A stretch of DNA of 53,963 nucleotides from a virus, in the IMG/VR virus record IMGVR_UViG_3300029952_000033, positions 1 through 53,963 of that record, one strand, 5' to 3'. Positions 45,633-53,963 of the stretch are shown here, in pieces. Position 1 is the stretch's first letter. Every line of letters begins with the position of its first letter. Under the pieces are notes generated by a model. The model had not been told where the DNA came from. It worked only from the letters and a program-made list of their open reading frames with translations, and did not search any database. The position numbers and the translations under genes are program-made.

Positions 45633-48600
45633 CTATATGTAAGGCGTTACTGTTGCGGCCCAGGATGTTCCGGTAACAACTGCATCCACCCACCCGCTCA
45701 CGGGCGGCGTGATCGAACTTGTCCCGAATGCGATCTGTACCGGCGATCCAGCAGGCGTCACGTCACCCGCGAATGCTGTTGGCGTATTTGAAATAGCACT
45801 TGCCGGAGGTGCCACAAAGTCTATCGAGGCATTCGGTACGTTCAGGAAGTAGAACCCCGTATCGCTAACTCCGTTGCCGCCACCGCAAGGCTGCATTCCA
45901 TCCTTGCCGGCCTCGACGTCACCATCAAGAACCTCTGCGATAACAGCCGATACATTCATCGGCAGAGGATTGCTTTGCTCCAAAGCGATCTGACCGCGCG
46001 TATCCATATTTCCCGGCACAGGAATGCGCATGTCGCCCGTATAAAGCGGCGTGCAAATGCCATTGAACGTGGGGATACGCAAGTTTGGCAATTGCGTCAG
46101 TCCGCTCCAATCTGGCGCGATCTGCTGCGGCGAAAGCGCGGAGCCGTCTGGTTGATTCGATCCGACGAGAACATCGCGCGATAATTCCAAGCGGCACGTT
46201 GCTGCGGCAATCCGCTTGCGGCGCCCCTGAGAAGTCGCCTGGCCGCCCGCATCAAAATAGACGCCCTGAAGCTGCGAAGTGAAGCCGAGCCCTACCGTTA
46301 CCAATGAAGCGGGCGTTGAAAGCGTGATAGTCCCGTCTGCCGCGACAATCTGCGGCGGGATGACATTGCCATCTGCAACGCCAGTGACAGTCGCGCCGAT
46401 AAGATGGAATAGACCGCCTATGCTCGTGTAAGGCGTCCCCAAACTCCAGCTTCCGGCCGGTTGGGGAATGACGATGGGAAAGCTGCTGGCATTCCCGCTA
46501 TTCGGATAGAATTTTGTAATCGGCACAAGGATATTGGCCACAACGGCAGTGCTGCTTACGAACGCCGTAATCTTCGCCATACCACCACCCATGCGGATGA
46601 TGTTGCCGACATTCCCGGAAGTGAAAACAGGGAACGAAGCTGAGAAATTCGCGGAATTATCAAGAACGCACGTCGCGGATGCGCCAGACCCGCCAGCACT
46701 TCCGGCCGGGTCAATGAATACAATCGTTGGATATGAATAATTTGAACCATGAGGAGCGATGGTAACGGACGTGATAACGCCGCTGGAAATTGACAGAGTT
46801 GCCACGGCGCCAGAACCGACGCCGTTTCCATTGGCATCGATGATTACAGCATATGTCCCGGCAGAATATCCAGAACCTCCGACAAGATTTGTGACGCCTG
46901 ATATGGCCCCTTTTCCAATCGGGCTAGATGCGGTCAACGTCGCGCTTGGATACGAAAGGGCGGTTGTCAGGCCGGCGTCAACGCACCAGCTTTGCTCGGC
47001 AGTCTGCCACAGGCGGTTATCCATGCGCTCAATCATATAGCTCGTATTGCCGCCGATAGTGCGCTGTGTCGCCAAATACACGGCATCGACAGGAGGCTCT
47101 GTGATCGAGGCCACGCCAACATATAAACCATTGGTATCATGCCGCGCCCAGGCAGATACATTCTCGGCCTTAAGGTACGTCAGCGATAACAGAACGCCGT
47201 CATTTCGCACCGCCCAGATGATCTTCAATGGCTCTTCGGCGTATGCCCATTGATCTATGGTATAGCCACTGAAAAGCTGAGACGAAATCTCAGTCATGTC
47301 TATACCGGTATAGACGTTGAGATAAATCTGATACGTGAACTCGCGGACGATAGAACCTTTAGCCTGGACATAGATAAGCTGATAGTCGATCTTGATAGGT
47401 TGTACTGTGGGCGACACGCCATTGAACGCCTGCGGCTGGGCTTGCTGCTGCGCTGGAGTGATAGGAACAGGATTTAGCGACGAGCCGCCAGCGCCGGTCA
47501 ACTGCCATGCGCCAAGCCCAGTCAAAATGACAAGGCCGCCTGGCATGTTCACCATCCACTGAATACCATTCACTTCAACGGCCCATGGCGATCCAGTGAT
47601 GGCATCGCTGGCAACGGCCGGGAAATGAGTATCAAAATTCAGGTATAGACCGACCTGAGAGAGCCAATATGTATCGGGATTGTTCTGCGTTGAAGCATAG
47701 ACGCGTCGCTCTTGGAAATATGCGACGACGCCAGGATATGTGCCAGTTTCAGACCCTATTGTGAGAGAAGCCGTTGCGCCAGTTCCGCCGCCGGAAATCG
47801 CAACCGTGTCGCCAGATTGATAATTCGCTCCTGCATTTTGTATGTACACAGAACCTATGTTGTGTCCAGGCGACGTATAAAGCGGCGTCAGAACTGCGCC
47901 GCTTCCAGTTGATGTCGTTATCGTCGCATTAGTCACGAACGGACGATTATAACCAGAGCCGCCGCTTTTGATTGGCGCGGCGATGATGGCGCCCCGCGAG
48001 AACGGGGCGTTGTGCTGCGGTATACCCTTTGCAAAATCAGGAGCGATCCCATTATTCACAAAAGTTGTGCCGACCGTTTGGCCAATAAGGCCCGCAATAA
48101 ATGTCTGCGCCGGCCATTGAGTATTGTCCGATGAACCCGGCGGCGTCGGAGAAGACAGCGGAACCGCACTCTCGGCATAGACGTTGTAATAGGTTGCGTT
48201 TTTCACCTGAGACCAATTTAAGGTGTCAGAAAAAACCTGATCCTTAGATGGATTGCCATTTGAATTATACTGCCCGAGTGGTCCATTGACATTGTAATAT
48301 CCAATCGGATCGCTTTCCTCGTTGGTAGTCGCATCTACCGCTGTCACGTAATAATACACGACATAAAGTTGAAGGAAGGTTAGCAGCGGCGAGGAAACTC
48401 CAGCAGTCAGAGCTCCTGGCGCAGATATGCCGGCCCCAAAAGAAGCTGGCGCAATCGTCCAATTGTTGTCGGCAAACCGCGTCAATTCCATCGGCGCGTA
48501 TTCGGTCAACGTCACTTGATTCCAGCAGCACAGCGACATAACATCTGCTGATTGCGTGTATTTTAGGTACGGTAGATCAACAGCCGCATATGGCGTCGTG

Positions 48601-50615
48601 AGTGTGTAAATTCGCGCTGCCGTGCCGCCAGATGTGAATGCGGGATATGATGTCGTGTCAATCGCATTCCCAAAAACATCGAATATGGCAAACGAAGTCG
48701 ATGTCGCGCTGCCGACCACAACCGTTCTGCCATTTAGCTCGGTCATGCCGCCGATGCCCGAAAGATAAACCCAGTCCCCATTATTATATGACGCCGCAGC
48801 GCCTGAAGTCAGGTTGAACTCTGCCCCCACGCCGCTGCCGCTGGTGGATCCTTGAGACGCTGGATTTGTCGGATAGACAGAATACGTCCCGGCTTGAATG
48901 ACTGAAACCGTAAGCGGCGCAAAAACGCTATATCCAAAAATAGCGCCAGTGCCAGAGCCAGACGTTGACGCCTGGGTCAGCACGCCGCCTGAGGGATTGG
49001 CTGTGAATGAGCCGGCCGTGGTTACGGTCACGGTTCCGATACCCATAACGAGGCCCAACGTAGCGCCTGTCAGGCCGCCGCCGGTAACTGGCGCCGATGC
49101 AGGACTGGTTGGGTTTACGGTATATGATCCTGCCACCGTCAGAGAATTAACCGCCGTGATACCGCTGCTATTCGAGGCCGTGAAGGTTACGCCATAGCCG
49201 CTTCCGCTGGTTGCAGCCTGAGCCACAGGATTTGACGGAAATACAGAATATTGGCCATTCGATGTGAACGTTACCGCTGATACGCCGAACAACCCCAGGA
49301 AGGTTGCGCCTGTGCCGCTTCCAGATGTGGCGGCTTGCGTGAATGTATTGGCCGATGGATTGGCAGTGAATGGCGACGACGACGATATGGTGACAGTTCC
49401 GATTCCCATCGTCAGGGCCAGCGCCGCGCCGCTCAGGCTTCCGCCCGTAACAGGCTCGTTGCTAGGCATGGTGGGATTGACCGTATATGATCCAGCAACA
49501 GTCAGAGAGTTGACGCTAGATATCGAGCCGCCCGCACTGATGGTCACGCTGGCTTGAAATTTTGTGCCAGTTCCGGTTGTCCCTGTTACGGTCGCCGTTC
49601 CAGGAGTGCCGCCGGTTCCTGCCGATGCGATGGTTGGAAGCGCTGATACCGTAGTCGTCGCAACTGCGGCTATGGGAGCGGCTGTAGTGGCGCCTCCGCC
49701 AAGGGTTACTGTGTTGCCGGGAGCATAGCCAGAGCCGCTGATTACTGGCGTAAGGCTCAACAGGGCGGCGCTGATGACCTGCACAACAGCAGGAGAGCCG
49801 CCAGCGGAAAGCGTGCCGCCAGCGAACGTTATGCTATCCCCTGGCGCATATGAACTCGTCACTGCGCCGTTATTCTCTGTGGCCGAGAGAGACGAACTGA
49901 TTGTCACTATGGCCTGGAATTTTGTTCCTGTACCCGTTGTGCCAGTAACCGTCGCCGTGCCTGGCGTACCGCCTGTGCCCGCATTGACTATTGTAGGCAA
50001 GCTGGTCACGCTCGTCGTGCTGACCGTGACAATCGGCTGGATAGAATACGTACCGCCAGACGTGTGAATGGTATCGCCTGGAGCATATCCAGTGCCCGCA
50101 GAACTAGGCGTCGTACTAAGCAATTCTGTCGTGAGCACCTGAAGCGTGGCGGGGGTTGTGAACGTACCGCCTGCAATGGTTACGATGTCGCCTGTAGCAT
50201 AAGACGAGACGACATTGGTGTTGACAGGCGTTGCCCCGGTCGTGCCCGTGGCGGTGACAGAAAGAACCGCCGGGCTGGAGTTTGTTATGCCCGTAATTGC
50301 GAGCGGGGCCTCAGTGATGAACGCGCCATCCGAGATAACGCGCATGTACTCATCGCCAAACTCCAGCACCAATCCTTGATCTGTGGAGAACTGGAAAGGA
50401 ATGAGACGCGGCGGCAGTCCGTCACCATTTCCCGTCTGCTTGGAATATCCGACGAAAGCCGTACCAGCGCGAGAGTTGGCGCCACCACGGTAGTTGACAT
50501 ACATATTTCTCATTGTCGAAGCGGACGATGAGAATTTTGTTAAATCCGTTCTACCCCAAAGCTCAGGCGACAGCTCCCCGGAGACAAATGAATTTTTGAT
50601 ATATGGGACTGCCAC
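45633..50615 (-). CDS. Tail nozzle-like protein with large repeat insertions
   Basis: A 1660-residue protein. The N-terminus VAVPYIKNSFVSGELSPELW then GRTDLTKFSSSASTMRNMYV and the segment GDEYMRVISDG are those of T7 gp12-like nozzle proteins. Residues about 110-620 are an inserted repeat region: GTTGTGTKFQA, SSYAPGDSITFAGGT and SLTVAGSYTVNP units recur several times. The gp12-like sequence resumes (TELNGRTVVVGSATSTSF, YLKYTQSADVMSLCCWN) and a long C-terminal region follows. Start GTG at 50615 overlaps the adaptor stop (TAGTG). It should form the tail tube end. Confidence 0.85.
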   Translation of the reverse strand: MAVPYIKNSFVSGELSPELWGRTDLTKFSSSASTMRNMYVNYRGGANSRAGTAFVGYSKQTGNGDGLPPRLIPFQFSTDQGLVLEFGDEYMRVISDGAFITEAPLAITGITNSSPAVLSVTATGTTGATPVNTNVVSSYATGDIVTIAGGTFTTPATLQVLTTELLSTTPSSAGTGYAPGDTIHTSGGTYSIQPIVTVSTTSVTSLPTIVNAGTGGTPGTATVTGTTGTGTKFQAIVTISSSLSATENNGAVTSSYAPGDSITFAGGTLSAGGSPAVVQVISAALLSLTPVISGSGYAPGNTVTLGGGATTAAPIAAVATTTVSALPTIASAGTGGTPGTATVTGTTGTGTKFQASVTISAGGSISSVNSLTVAGSYTVNPTMPSNEPVTGGSLSGAALALTMGIGTVTISSSSPFTANPSANTFTQAATSGSGTGATFLGLFGVSAVTFTSNGQYSVFPSNPVAQAATSGSGYGVTFTASNSSGITAVNSLTVAGSYTVNPTSPASAPVTGGGLTGATLGLVMGIGTVTVTTAGSFTANPSGGVLTQASTSGSGTGAIFGYSVFAPLTVSVIQAGTYSVYPTNPASQGSTSGSGVGAEFNLTSGAAASYNNGDWVYLSGIGGMTELNGRTVVVGSATSTSFAIFDVFGNAIDTTSYPAFTSGGTAARIYTLTTPYAAVDLPYLKYTQSADVMSLCCWNQVTLTEYAPMELTRFADNNWTIAPASFGAGISAPGALTAGVSSPLLTFLQLYVVYYYVTAVDATTNEESDPIGYYNVNGPLGQYNSNGNPSKDQVFSDTLNWSQVKNATYYNVYAESAVPLSSPTPPGSSDNTQWPAQTFIAGLIGQTVGTTFVNNGIAPDFAKGIPQHNAPFSRGAIIAAPIKSGGSGYNRPFVTNATITTSTGSGAVLTPLYTSPGHNIGSVYIQNAGANYQSGDTVAISGGGTGATASLTIGSETGTYPGVVAYFQERRVYASTQNNPDTYWLSQVGLYLNFDTHFPAVASDAITGSPWAVEVNGIQWMVNMPGGLVILTGLGAWQLTGAGGSSLNPVPITPAQQQAQPQAFNGVSPTVQPIKIDYQLIYVQAKGSIVREFTYQIYLNVYTGIDMTEISSQLFSGYTIDQWAYAEEPLKIIWAVRNDGVLLSLTYLKAENVSAWARHDTNGLYVGVASITEPPVDAVYLATQRTIGGNTSYMIERMDNRLWQTAEQSWCVDAGLTTALSYPSATLTASSPIGKGAISGVTNLVGGSGYSAGTYAVIIDANGNGVGSGAVATLSISSGVITSVTIAPHGSNYSYPTIVFIDPAGSAGGSGASATCVLDNSANFSASFPVFTSGNVGNIIRMGGGMAKITAFVSSTAVVANILVPITKFYPNSGNASSFPIVIPQPAGSWSLGTPYTSIGGLFHLIGATVTGVADGNVIPPQIVAADGTITLSTPASLVTVGLGFTSQLQGVYFDAGGQATSQGRRKRIAAATCRLELSRDVLVGSNQPDGSALSPQQIAPDWSGLTQLPNLRIPTFNGICTPLYTGDMRIPVPGNMDTRGQIALEQSNPLPMNVSAVIAEVLDGDVEAGKDGMQPCGGGNGVSDTGFYFLNVPNASIDFVAPPASAISNTPTAFAGDVTPAGSPVQIAFGTSSITPPVSGWVDAVVTGTSWAATVTPYI

Positions 50616-51544
50616 TAAAAATTGCTCCCATCCGCGAAACCGCACGAATCCCAGCCGCCGCCCCAACCGCCACCGAGACCTTCATTCCCCCAGCCGTATC
50701 CTCCCCAAGCGCCACTCGACCCGCCGATACGCCTGGTGCGCATCCAGTCTACTGGTATATCACTCGAAGTGGCGGCTTCGTTGCCATCAACAAGCCGGGC
50801 CTGTTCAATCTTTGACTTGGTAATCTGGATCTGTTGATCGCGGATGGCGAGACCGAATTTCTTATCCTTAGTCAATGGCAATGCCACCTCGCTTGCCAGA
50901 TATGCCACAAGAGCCGCGCGGAATAGCGAATCCCATGTCGATGGATATAGCATCAGAGCGGTGTAAACGCATCTGGCAAACTTAACGTTGGTCAGAATGA
51001 CAGTGCTGCCGGCCGGGCTCTCGCCTTGGGTTAAGCCATAAAGTTGTCCCGGCGCTGACGCATAATTCGGGTCCGTGGCGATGACGAACGGCGCCGGACG
51101 CTGACGACGCCCCACGAAAGGCGGCTGCCCAAGCCCGGTTTCGATGGGGAGGCCGGAGTTAACTGGCTGGATATTTCCCGGCGGAACATTGGTTGTGACT
51201 TGAAAATCCCAGGGTATAAATCGGACTTTCATGCAGTCGTCAGGATAACGGTACTCATAAAGGTAGCCTGACGGGACTTGGTTCCCGACAATCGGAGCGC
51301 CTACATTAGTAACCTGATTACCATTCGTTGGCGTGATGAGTGTCGCGTCGGCCAGGAGTTCTAGCCTTGCCTCCTTGCGGGCGAATGCCCAATTTGCCGA
51401 ACGCAAGAGTTGGCGAAGGCAATTCCCGTAAGCCCTCAGAATCACCTGTGCCTCGCGCGACCCCTCGCTGATGTCGCCGAGAACGTAGTCCGATCCTATG
51501 GCATCTAAGACCTGGCTAGCTATTGCTGACGGTAAATTGCTCAT
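50615..51544 (-). CDS. Tail adaptor (T7 gp11-like), paralogue 3
   Basis: A 309-residue protein. AYGNCLRQLLRSANWAFARK and YLYEYRYPDDCMKVRFIPW are the gp11-like tail adaptor hallmarks; FRAALVAYLASEVALPLTKD is the following helix. The Gly/Trp-rich tail (GGYGWGNEGLGGGWGGGW) is unusual. It probably links portal and nozzle. It is the last of three related tandem genes. Confidence 0.82.
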   Translation of the reverse strand: MSNLPSAIASQVLDAIGSDYVLGDISEGSREAQVILRAYGNCLRQLLRSANWAFARKEARLELLADATLITPTNGNQVTNVGAPIVGNQVPSGYLYEYRYPDDCMKVRFIPWDFQVTTNVPPGNIQPVNSGLPIETGLGQPPFVGRRQRPAPFVIATDPNYASAPGQLYGLTQGESPAGSTVILTNVKFARCVYTALMLYPSTWDSLFRAALVAYLASEVALPLTKDKKFGLAIRDQQIQITKSKIEQARLVDGNEAATSSDIPVDWMRTRRIGGSSGAWGGYGWGNEGLGGGWGGGWDSCGFADGSNF

Positions 51545-52155
51545 CCTCTTGTTTGCTCCGCAACAATGGCCGCCGCCATCTCATCCTGGCCTGCGGCCTG
51601 GGCTGTTTGCAGGTTCATCAGCGCGGGTGCCAGACGGCGACCAAGAGCAGCAGCAAGCGCCTCTGTAAAATCTGGTTCCCAATCCAGAGGGTTTGTCGCT
51701 TGCCCGGTGTATACGATGATGCCGGGGTACACATTGCACAAGATCACCTTTTCCAGCTCTGACAGAGACACGTCATTGTCGATCGAAAACTGATAGGGCT
51801 GCGGGTCGAAGTCTGGAATGAAAATCGGCGTATTTTTAACCGCGCGGATTTTAAGCGCATCGGTGGGATAAGACACCTCATACAGCCACGGTATAGGCGG
51901 ATAGGCGCTTGACCATACGATGGGCGGGACATAGCCCATGGGAGGCGCCTGCTTTATGATGGTCATAGCCACATTGCGCTCGGCAAAGGACCAGTCAAAG
52001 CTTCGCAGCAGTTCATCGCGCGTCTGGGAGTAGATCGTCAGCGCAAGTTTGGCCGCGAGACTGCCTTCCCAGACGCTGCCTATTCTTTGCTTGTATCCGA
52101 TCCTAACCAGGGCAATGTTTATAATATCTTCCGGCGAGCTGACAGATGAAGGCAT
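51541..52155 (-). CDS. Tail adaptor-like protein, paralogue 2
   Basis: A 204-residue protein with the same layout: YSQTRDELLRSFDWSFAERN, WLYEVSYPTDALKIRAV and DWEPDFTEALAAALGRRLAP. It lacks the long insertion and Gly-rich tail of paralogue 3. It overlaps the next gene by four bases. Different copies may occupy different ring positions or one may be a head-completion protein. Confidence 0.8.
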   Translation of the reverse strand: MPSSVSSPEDIINIALVRIGYKQRIGSVWEGSLAAKLALTIYSQTRDELLRSFDWSFAERNVAMTIIKQAPPMGYVPPIVWSSAYPPIPWLYEVSYPTDALKIRAVKNTPIFIPDFDPQPYQFSIDNDVSLSELEKVILCNVYPGIIVYTGQATNPLDWEPDFTEALAAALGRRLAPALMNLQTAQAAGQDEMAAAIVAEQTRG

Positions 52156-52730
52156 TAAACGTCACCCCTTTGCTCGCCCAATTGTTCAAACTGGCTTGCG
52201 CTTTGCAGCAGCGCCGCCGATGTGTCGGACTTGCCCGCAATCGCCATGGCCAGTTTGGACGCCAGGAGGCGCACCACAGCCTCGGTAAACAGCGGGTCCC
52301 ACGTGCTTTCCTGCGGACCGTTATTGTATATCAGATTTCCGGTTGCGAGGTTGGCAAAGATCACCTTGACCTGAGTGCCAGAGACAACATCGTTTCCGAT
52401 GGACCAGTTAACGGGCAACGGATCATTCGGATCACTTACAGACGTTGGCGCAATCTGTAAAACCTCAAGGCAATTCGCGGGATACGTAAATTCATACGCC
52501 CACGGGAACGGAGCGGCATTGCCGGTCAGAACCAAGGCTTGCGTGTTGCGCGCCAAATCCCAGCCGAATTGCCGCAGGACCGCAGCGACGGTTGGCGCAT
52601 AAACCTGGGCTAGCGCCACACCAGCCGGAGAAGCGTCAAAACTCGGCGCGCCCGCGCTTACCAGCGGCTGGTTATCTCCCAAGAGCTGTATGGCTTGGTT
52701 AGCTACATTTTGGGATGTCTGATTAGCCAT
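52155..52730 (-). CDS. Tail adaptor-like protein, paralogue 1
   Basis: A 191-residue protein: YAPTVAAVLRQFGWDLARN, WAYEFTYPANCLEVLQI and TWDPLFTEAVVRLLASKLAM align with the same three segments of the next two genes. Its stop shares a base with the next start. Role as head-tail adaptor inferred from the family. Confidence 0.8.
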   Translation of the reverse strand: MANQTSQNVANQAIQLLGDNQPLVSAGAPSFDASPAGVALAQVYAPTVAAVLRQFGWDLARNTQALVLTGNAAPFPWAYEFTYPANCLEVLQIAPTSVSDPNDPLPVNWSIGNDVVSGTQVKVIFANLATGNLIYNNGPQESTWDPLFTEAVVRLLASKLAMAIAGKSDTSAALLQSASQFEQLGEQRGDV

Positions 52731-53444
52731 TTATTTGCCTGCGACCGTCCATGAACTGCCGTCGCAGTATGCCAGCACATGATTGCTCCCGCTACCGGTA
52801 ATCGTCGCGCCCCATGTGTTCGTCGTGCTATCAGAAACCGGTCTCAACTCGCCCTCGATGCCAGACACGCACGTTGCCAGGGTAGAGAATGTGCCTACCG
52901 CCGGCGAGCCTACGGTCAAAGCCGTTCCGGCAAGTGTCATCGACACATTCCCGGAAGCGAGCAGGGAATTAACCGACTGGCCGCTAAACGTCACGCTAGA
53001 CCCGGTGAATGGAAGCGTATACGTGTTGCCATTGATGATGAACTGGAACGGCAGAGAAGCAGCGCCACCGCCAGCACCATAGGCAATCAGCGCCCCGCCC
53101 TGGGCGTTCGGGCCGAAGCATAGGTAATGATATCCAGTTGAGTTCGTGATCGGCGCGTCATAGTCGCAGTTATTCGTGCCATAAGGGCCAGTCCCCGCAT
53201 TAGCAAACGGCGGAGTACCAGCTCCGCGTTCGGTCATGCCGAGTTCACTCAACCCGATGCCAGGACCGCCACCAGAAGCCGGGCCGCTATCCATGACGAT
53301 CGGCTGCTGCGAGTACGGATTTACGTACATCGGCACATGACCGGCGGAGATTGCGCCAGCTTGGAGTAGCGTCGATTGTGCGTGCGCTGCGGTGCCTGTG
53401 ACCGCCAGCGCAAGAAATAGGAAAAAAGCGCGTAGAGCGGTCAT
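52731..53444 (-). CDS. Exported virion-region protein
   Basis: A 237-residue protein with Sec signal peptide MTALRAFFLFLALAVTG followed by AAHAQ. The mature part has a pattern seen in alphaproteobacterial phages: SAGHVPMYVN, QPIVMDSGPASGGG, GTGPYGTNNCDYDAP and YLCFGPNAQGGALIAYGAGG, then a C-terminal beta domain ending HVLAYCDGSSWTVAGK. It stands between the capsid-staple-like and adaptor genes. Probably displayed on the virion or exported to the periplasm; not proved. Confidence 0.75.
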   Translation of the reverse strand: MTALRAFFLFLALAVTGTAAHAQSTLLQAGAISAGHVPMYVNPYSQQPIVMDSGPASGGGPGIGLSELGMTERGAGTPPFANAGTGPYGTNNCDYDAPITNSTGYHYLCFGPNAQGGALIAYGAGGGAASLPFQFIINGNTYTLPFTGSSVTFSGQSVNSLLASGNVSMTLAGTALTVGSPAVGTFSTLATCVSGIEGELRPVSDSTTNTWGATITGSGSNHVLAYCDGSSWTVAGK

Positions 53445-53458
53445 ATTTGGCTTCCTAA

Positions 53459-53788
53459 TCAGTCGTATTCTTGATTCTCTTCGTCCTCAGATTCAAGGCA
53501 CATATCCTCAATCTGAAACTCCACGCGGCATCTTGGACCGCCGTCGCTATAACTCGTCGCGGCATCATCTGATATGCTCACGCTGGTAATCCGTGCCAGG
53601 GCATGGATATGGACGATACCACCAACGAACGCCTCAGACGGGTCAATGTTCAGCTTCTTGAACTCGTCCTGTGTTAGGCAAATCTTGAGACCGTACGGAT
53701 AGTCAGGCGTTGGGCATGGCATAGGAGACGTGAAGTCTTCCTTTTCCTCGTCGTCCATCTCCATGCTGACCATGGGGTAAATCTTCAT
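53459..53788 (-). CDS. Capsid-staple-like protein
   Basis: A 109-residue acidic protein. PDYPYGLKICLTQDEFKKLNI, GIVHIHALARITSVSISDD and CRVEFQIEDMCLE match the pattern of small capsid stapling proteins of BPP-1-like podoviruses, which clamp neighbouring capsid subunits. It fits the presence of BPP-1-like capsid and cement genes, although it lies further downstream. The ATG at 53788 is repeated at position 18 in the left copy of the overlap. Confidence 0.72.
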   Translation of the reverse strand: MKIYPMVSMEMDDEEKEDFTSPMPCPTPDYPYGLKICLTQDEFKKLNIDPSEAFVGGIVHIHALARITSVSISDDAATSYSDGGPRCRVEFQIEDMCLESEDEENQEYD

Positions 53789-53963
53789 GCCTATTACTCC
53801 CCAGCGGGCGCGGCAGGCATGGCAGGCGCGGCCGGCGCGGCGGGCTCTGCACCCTGGCCCGGTGCGCCAGCCATCATCTCGGCGTCCTGCGCGTCATCCA
53901 GAGCCTTGTGATCAGCCTCATGCCGAGCCGCCATCTTGCGATGTTCTTCACGATGATTGCCAT
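53771..53963. repeat. Terminal overlap, right copy
   Basis: Copy of bases 1-193 with one difference. It contains a truncated copy of the gene at 24-380 (its last part, from 53794) and the first six codons of the capsid-staple-like gene are duplicated at the left end. Confidence 0.9.

Noticed and set aside
1-53963. tRNA or rRNA genes
   Set aside because: No cloverleaf with conserved T-arm or anticodon loop was noticed by eye; a tRNAscan run would be needed to exclude a divergent one.

Overview
The window is an essentially complete double-stranded DNA phage genome of about 53.8 kb with a podovirus-type virion. The first 193 bases recur at the end (53771-53963, one mismatch), and this copy lies inside a coding region, so the contig is best read as circular or circularly permuted. 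The structural set (head-to-tail portal, BPP-1-like major capsid with a Bbp16-like cement protein, a capsid-staple-like protein, T7-like tail adaptors and nozzle, and very large ejected virion proteins) resembles the Bcep22/BPP-1 type of podovirus. A GcrA-like protein (a cell-cycle regulator known from Alphaproteobacteria), the fairly high GC content and the style of many small genes suggest an alphaproteobacterial host. No integrase, DNA polymerase, RNA polymerase or tRNA gene was recognised.

There are two transcription arms. From a divergent control region near 19.2 kb, the minus-strand arm runs down to position 1, wraps to 53.8 kb and continues to 31.7 kb. In transcription order it holds a small HTH regulator, a cupin-like protein, a VRR-NUC-type nuclease, zinc-binding proteins, a two-gene primase/helicase set, a 278-base non-coding segment with long inverted repeats, GcrA-like protein, small and large terminase, a GNAT protein, portal, scaffold, major capsid, cement, several virion or exported proteins, three tail-adaptor paralogues, a 1660-residue nozzle-like protein, internal virion proteins, a transglycosylase, a 2019-residue polyvalent protein with ADP-ribosyltransferase-like and zincin-like parts, exported Gly-rich proteins and a holin-like protein. 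Two plus-strand insertions interrupt this arm: a zinc-finger ORF at 4205-4639 and a seven-gene cassette at 7495-8759. Each has its own sigma70-like promoter.

The plus-strand arm (19287-31615) carries repeat proteins (hexapeptide and pentapeptide), many tightly overlapping small genes, a Sak4-like ATPase with an SSB-like partner, and a lysis cassette with a GH108 endolysin that ends at a clear terminator (25801-25823). A run of mini-genes follows, including several zinc-ribbon proteins.

Between these two halves lies a reversed minus-strand island (25869-27874). It encodes a QueD-like protein, a TGT/DpdA-like protein, an Acb2-like helical hairpin protein (a family that sequesters cyclic-nucleotide signals) and small unknowns, and it looks like a counter-defence island combining DNA modification with signal sequestration. 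Other notable points are a major capsid gene whose only well-placed start is AUA, recurring 16-20-base stop/start junctions between unrelated small genes, and five Sec signal peptides ending in A-x-A-Q.
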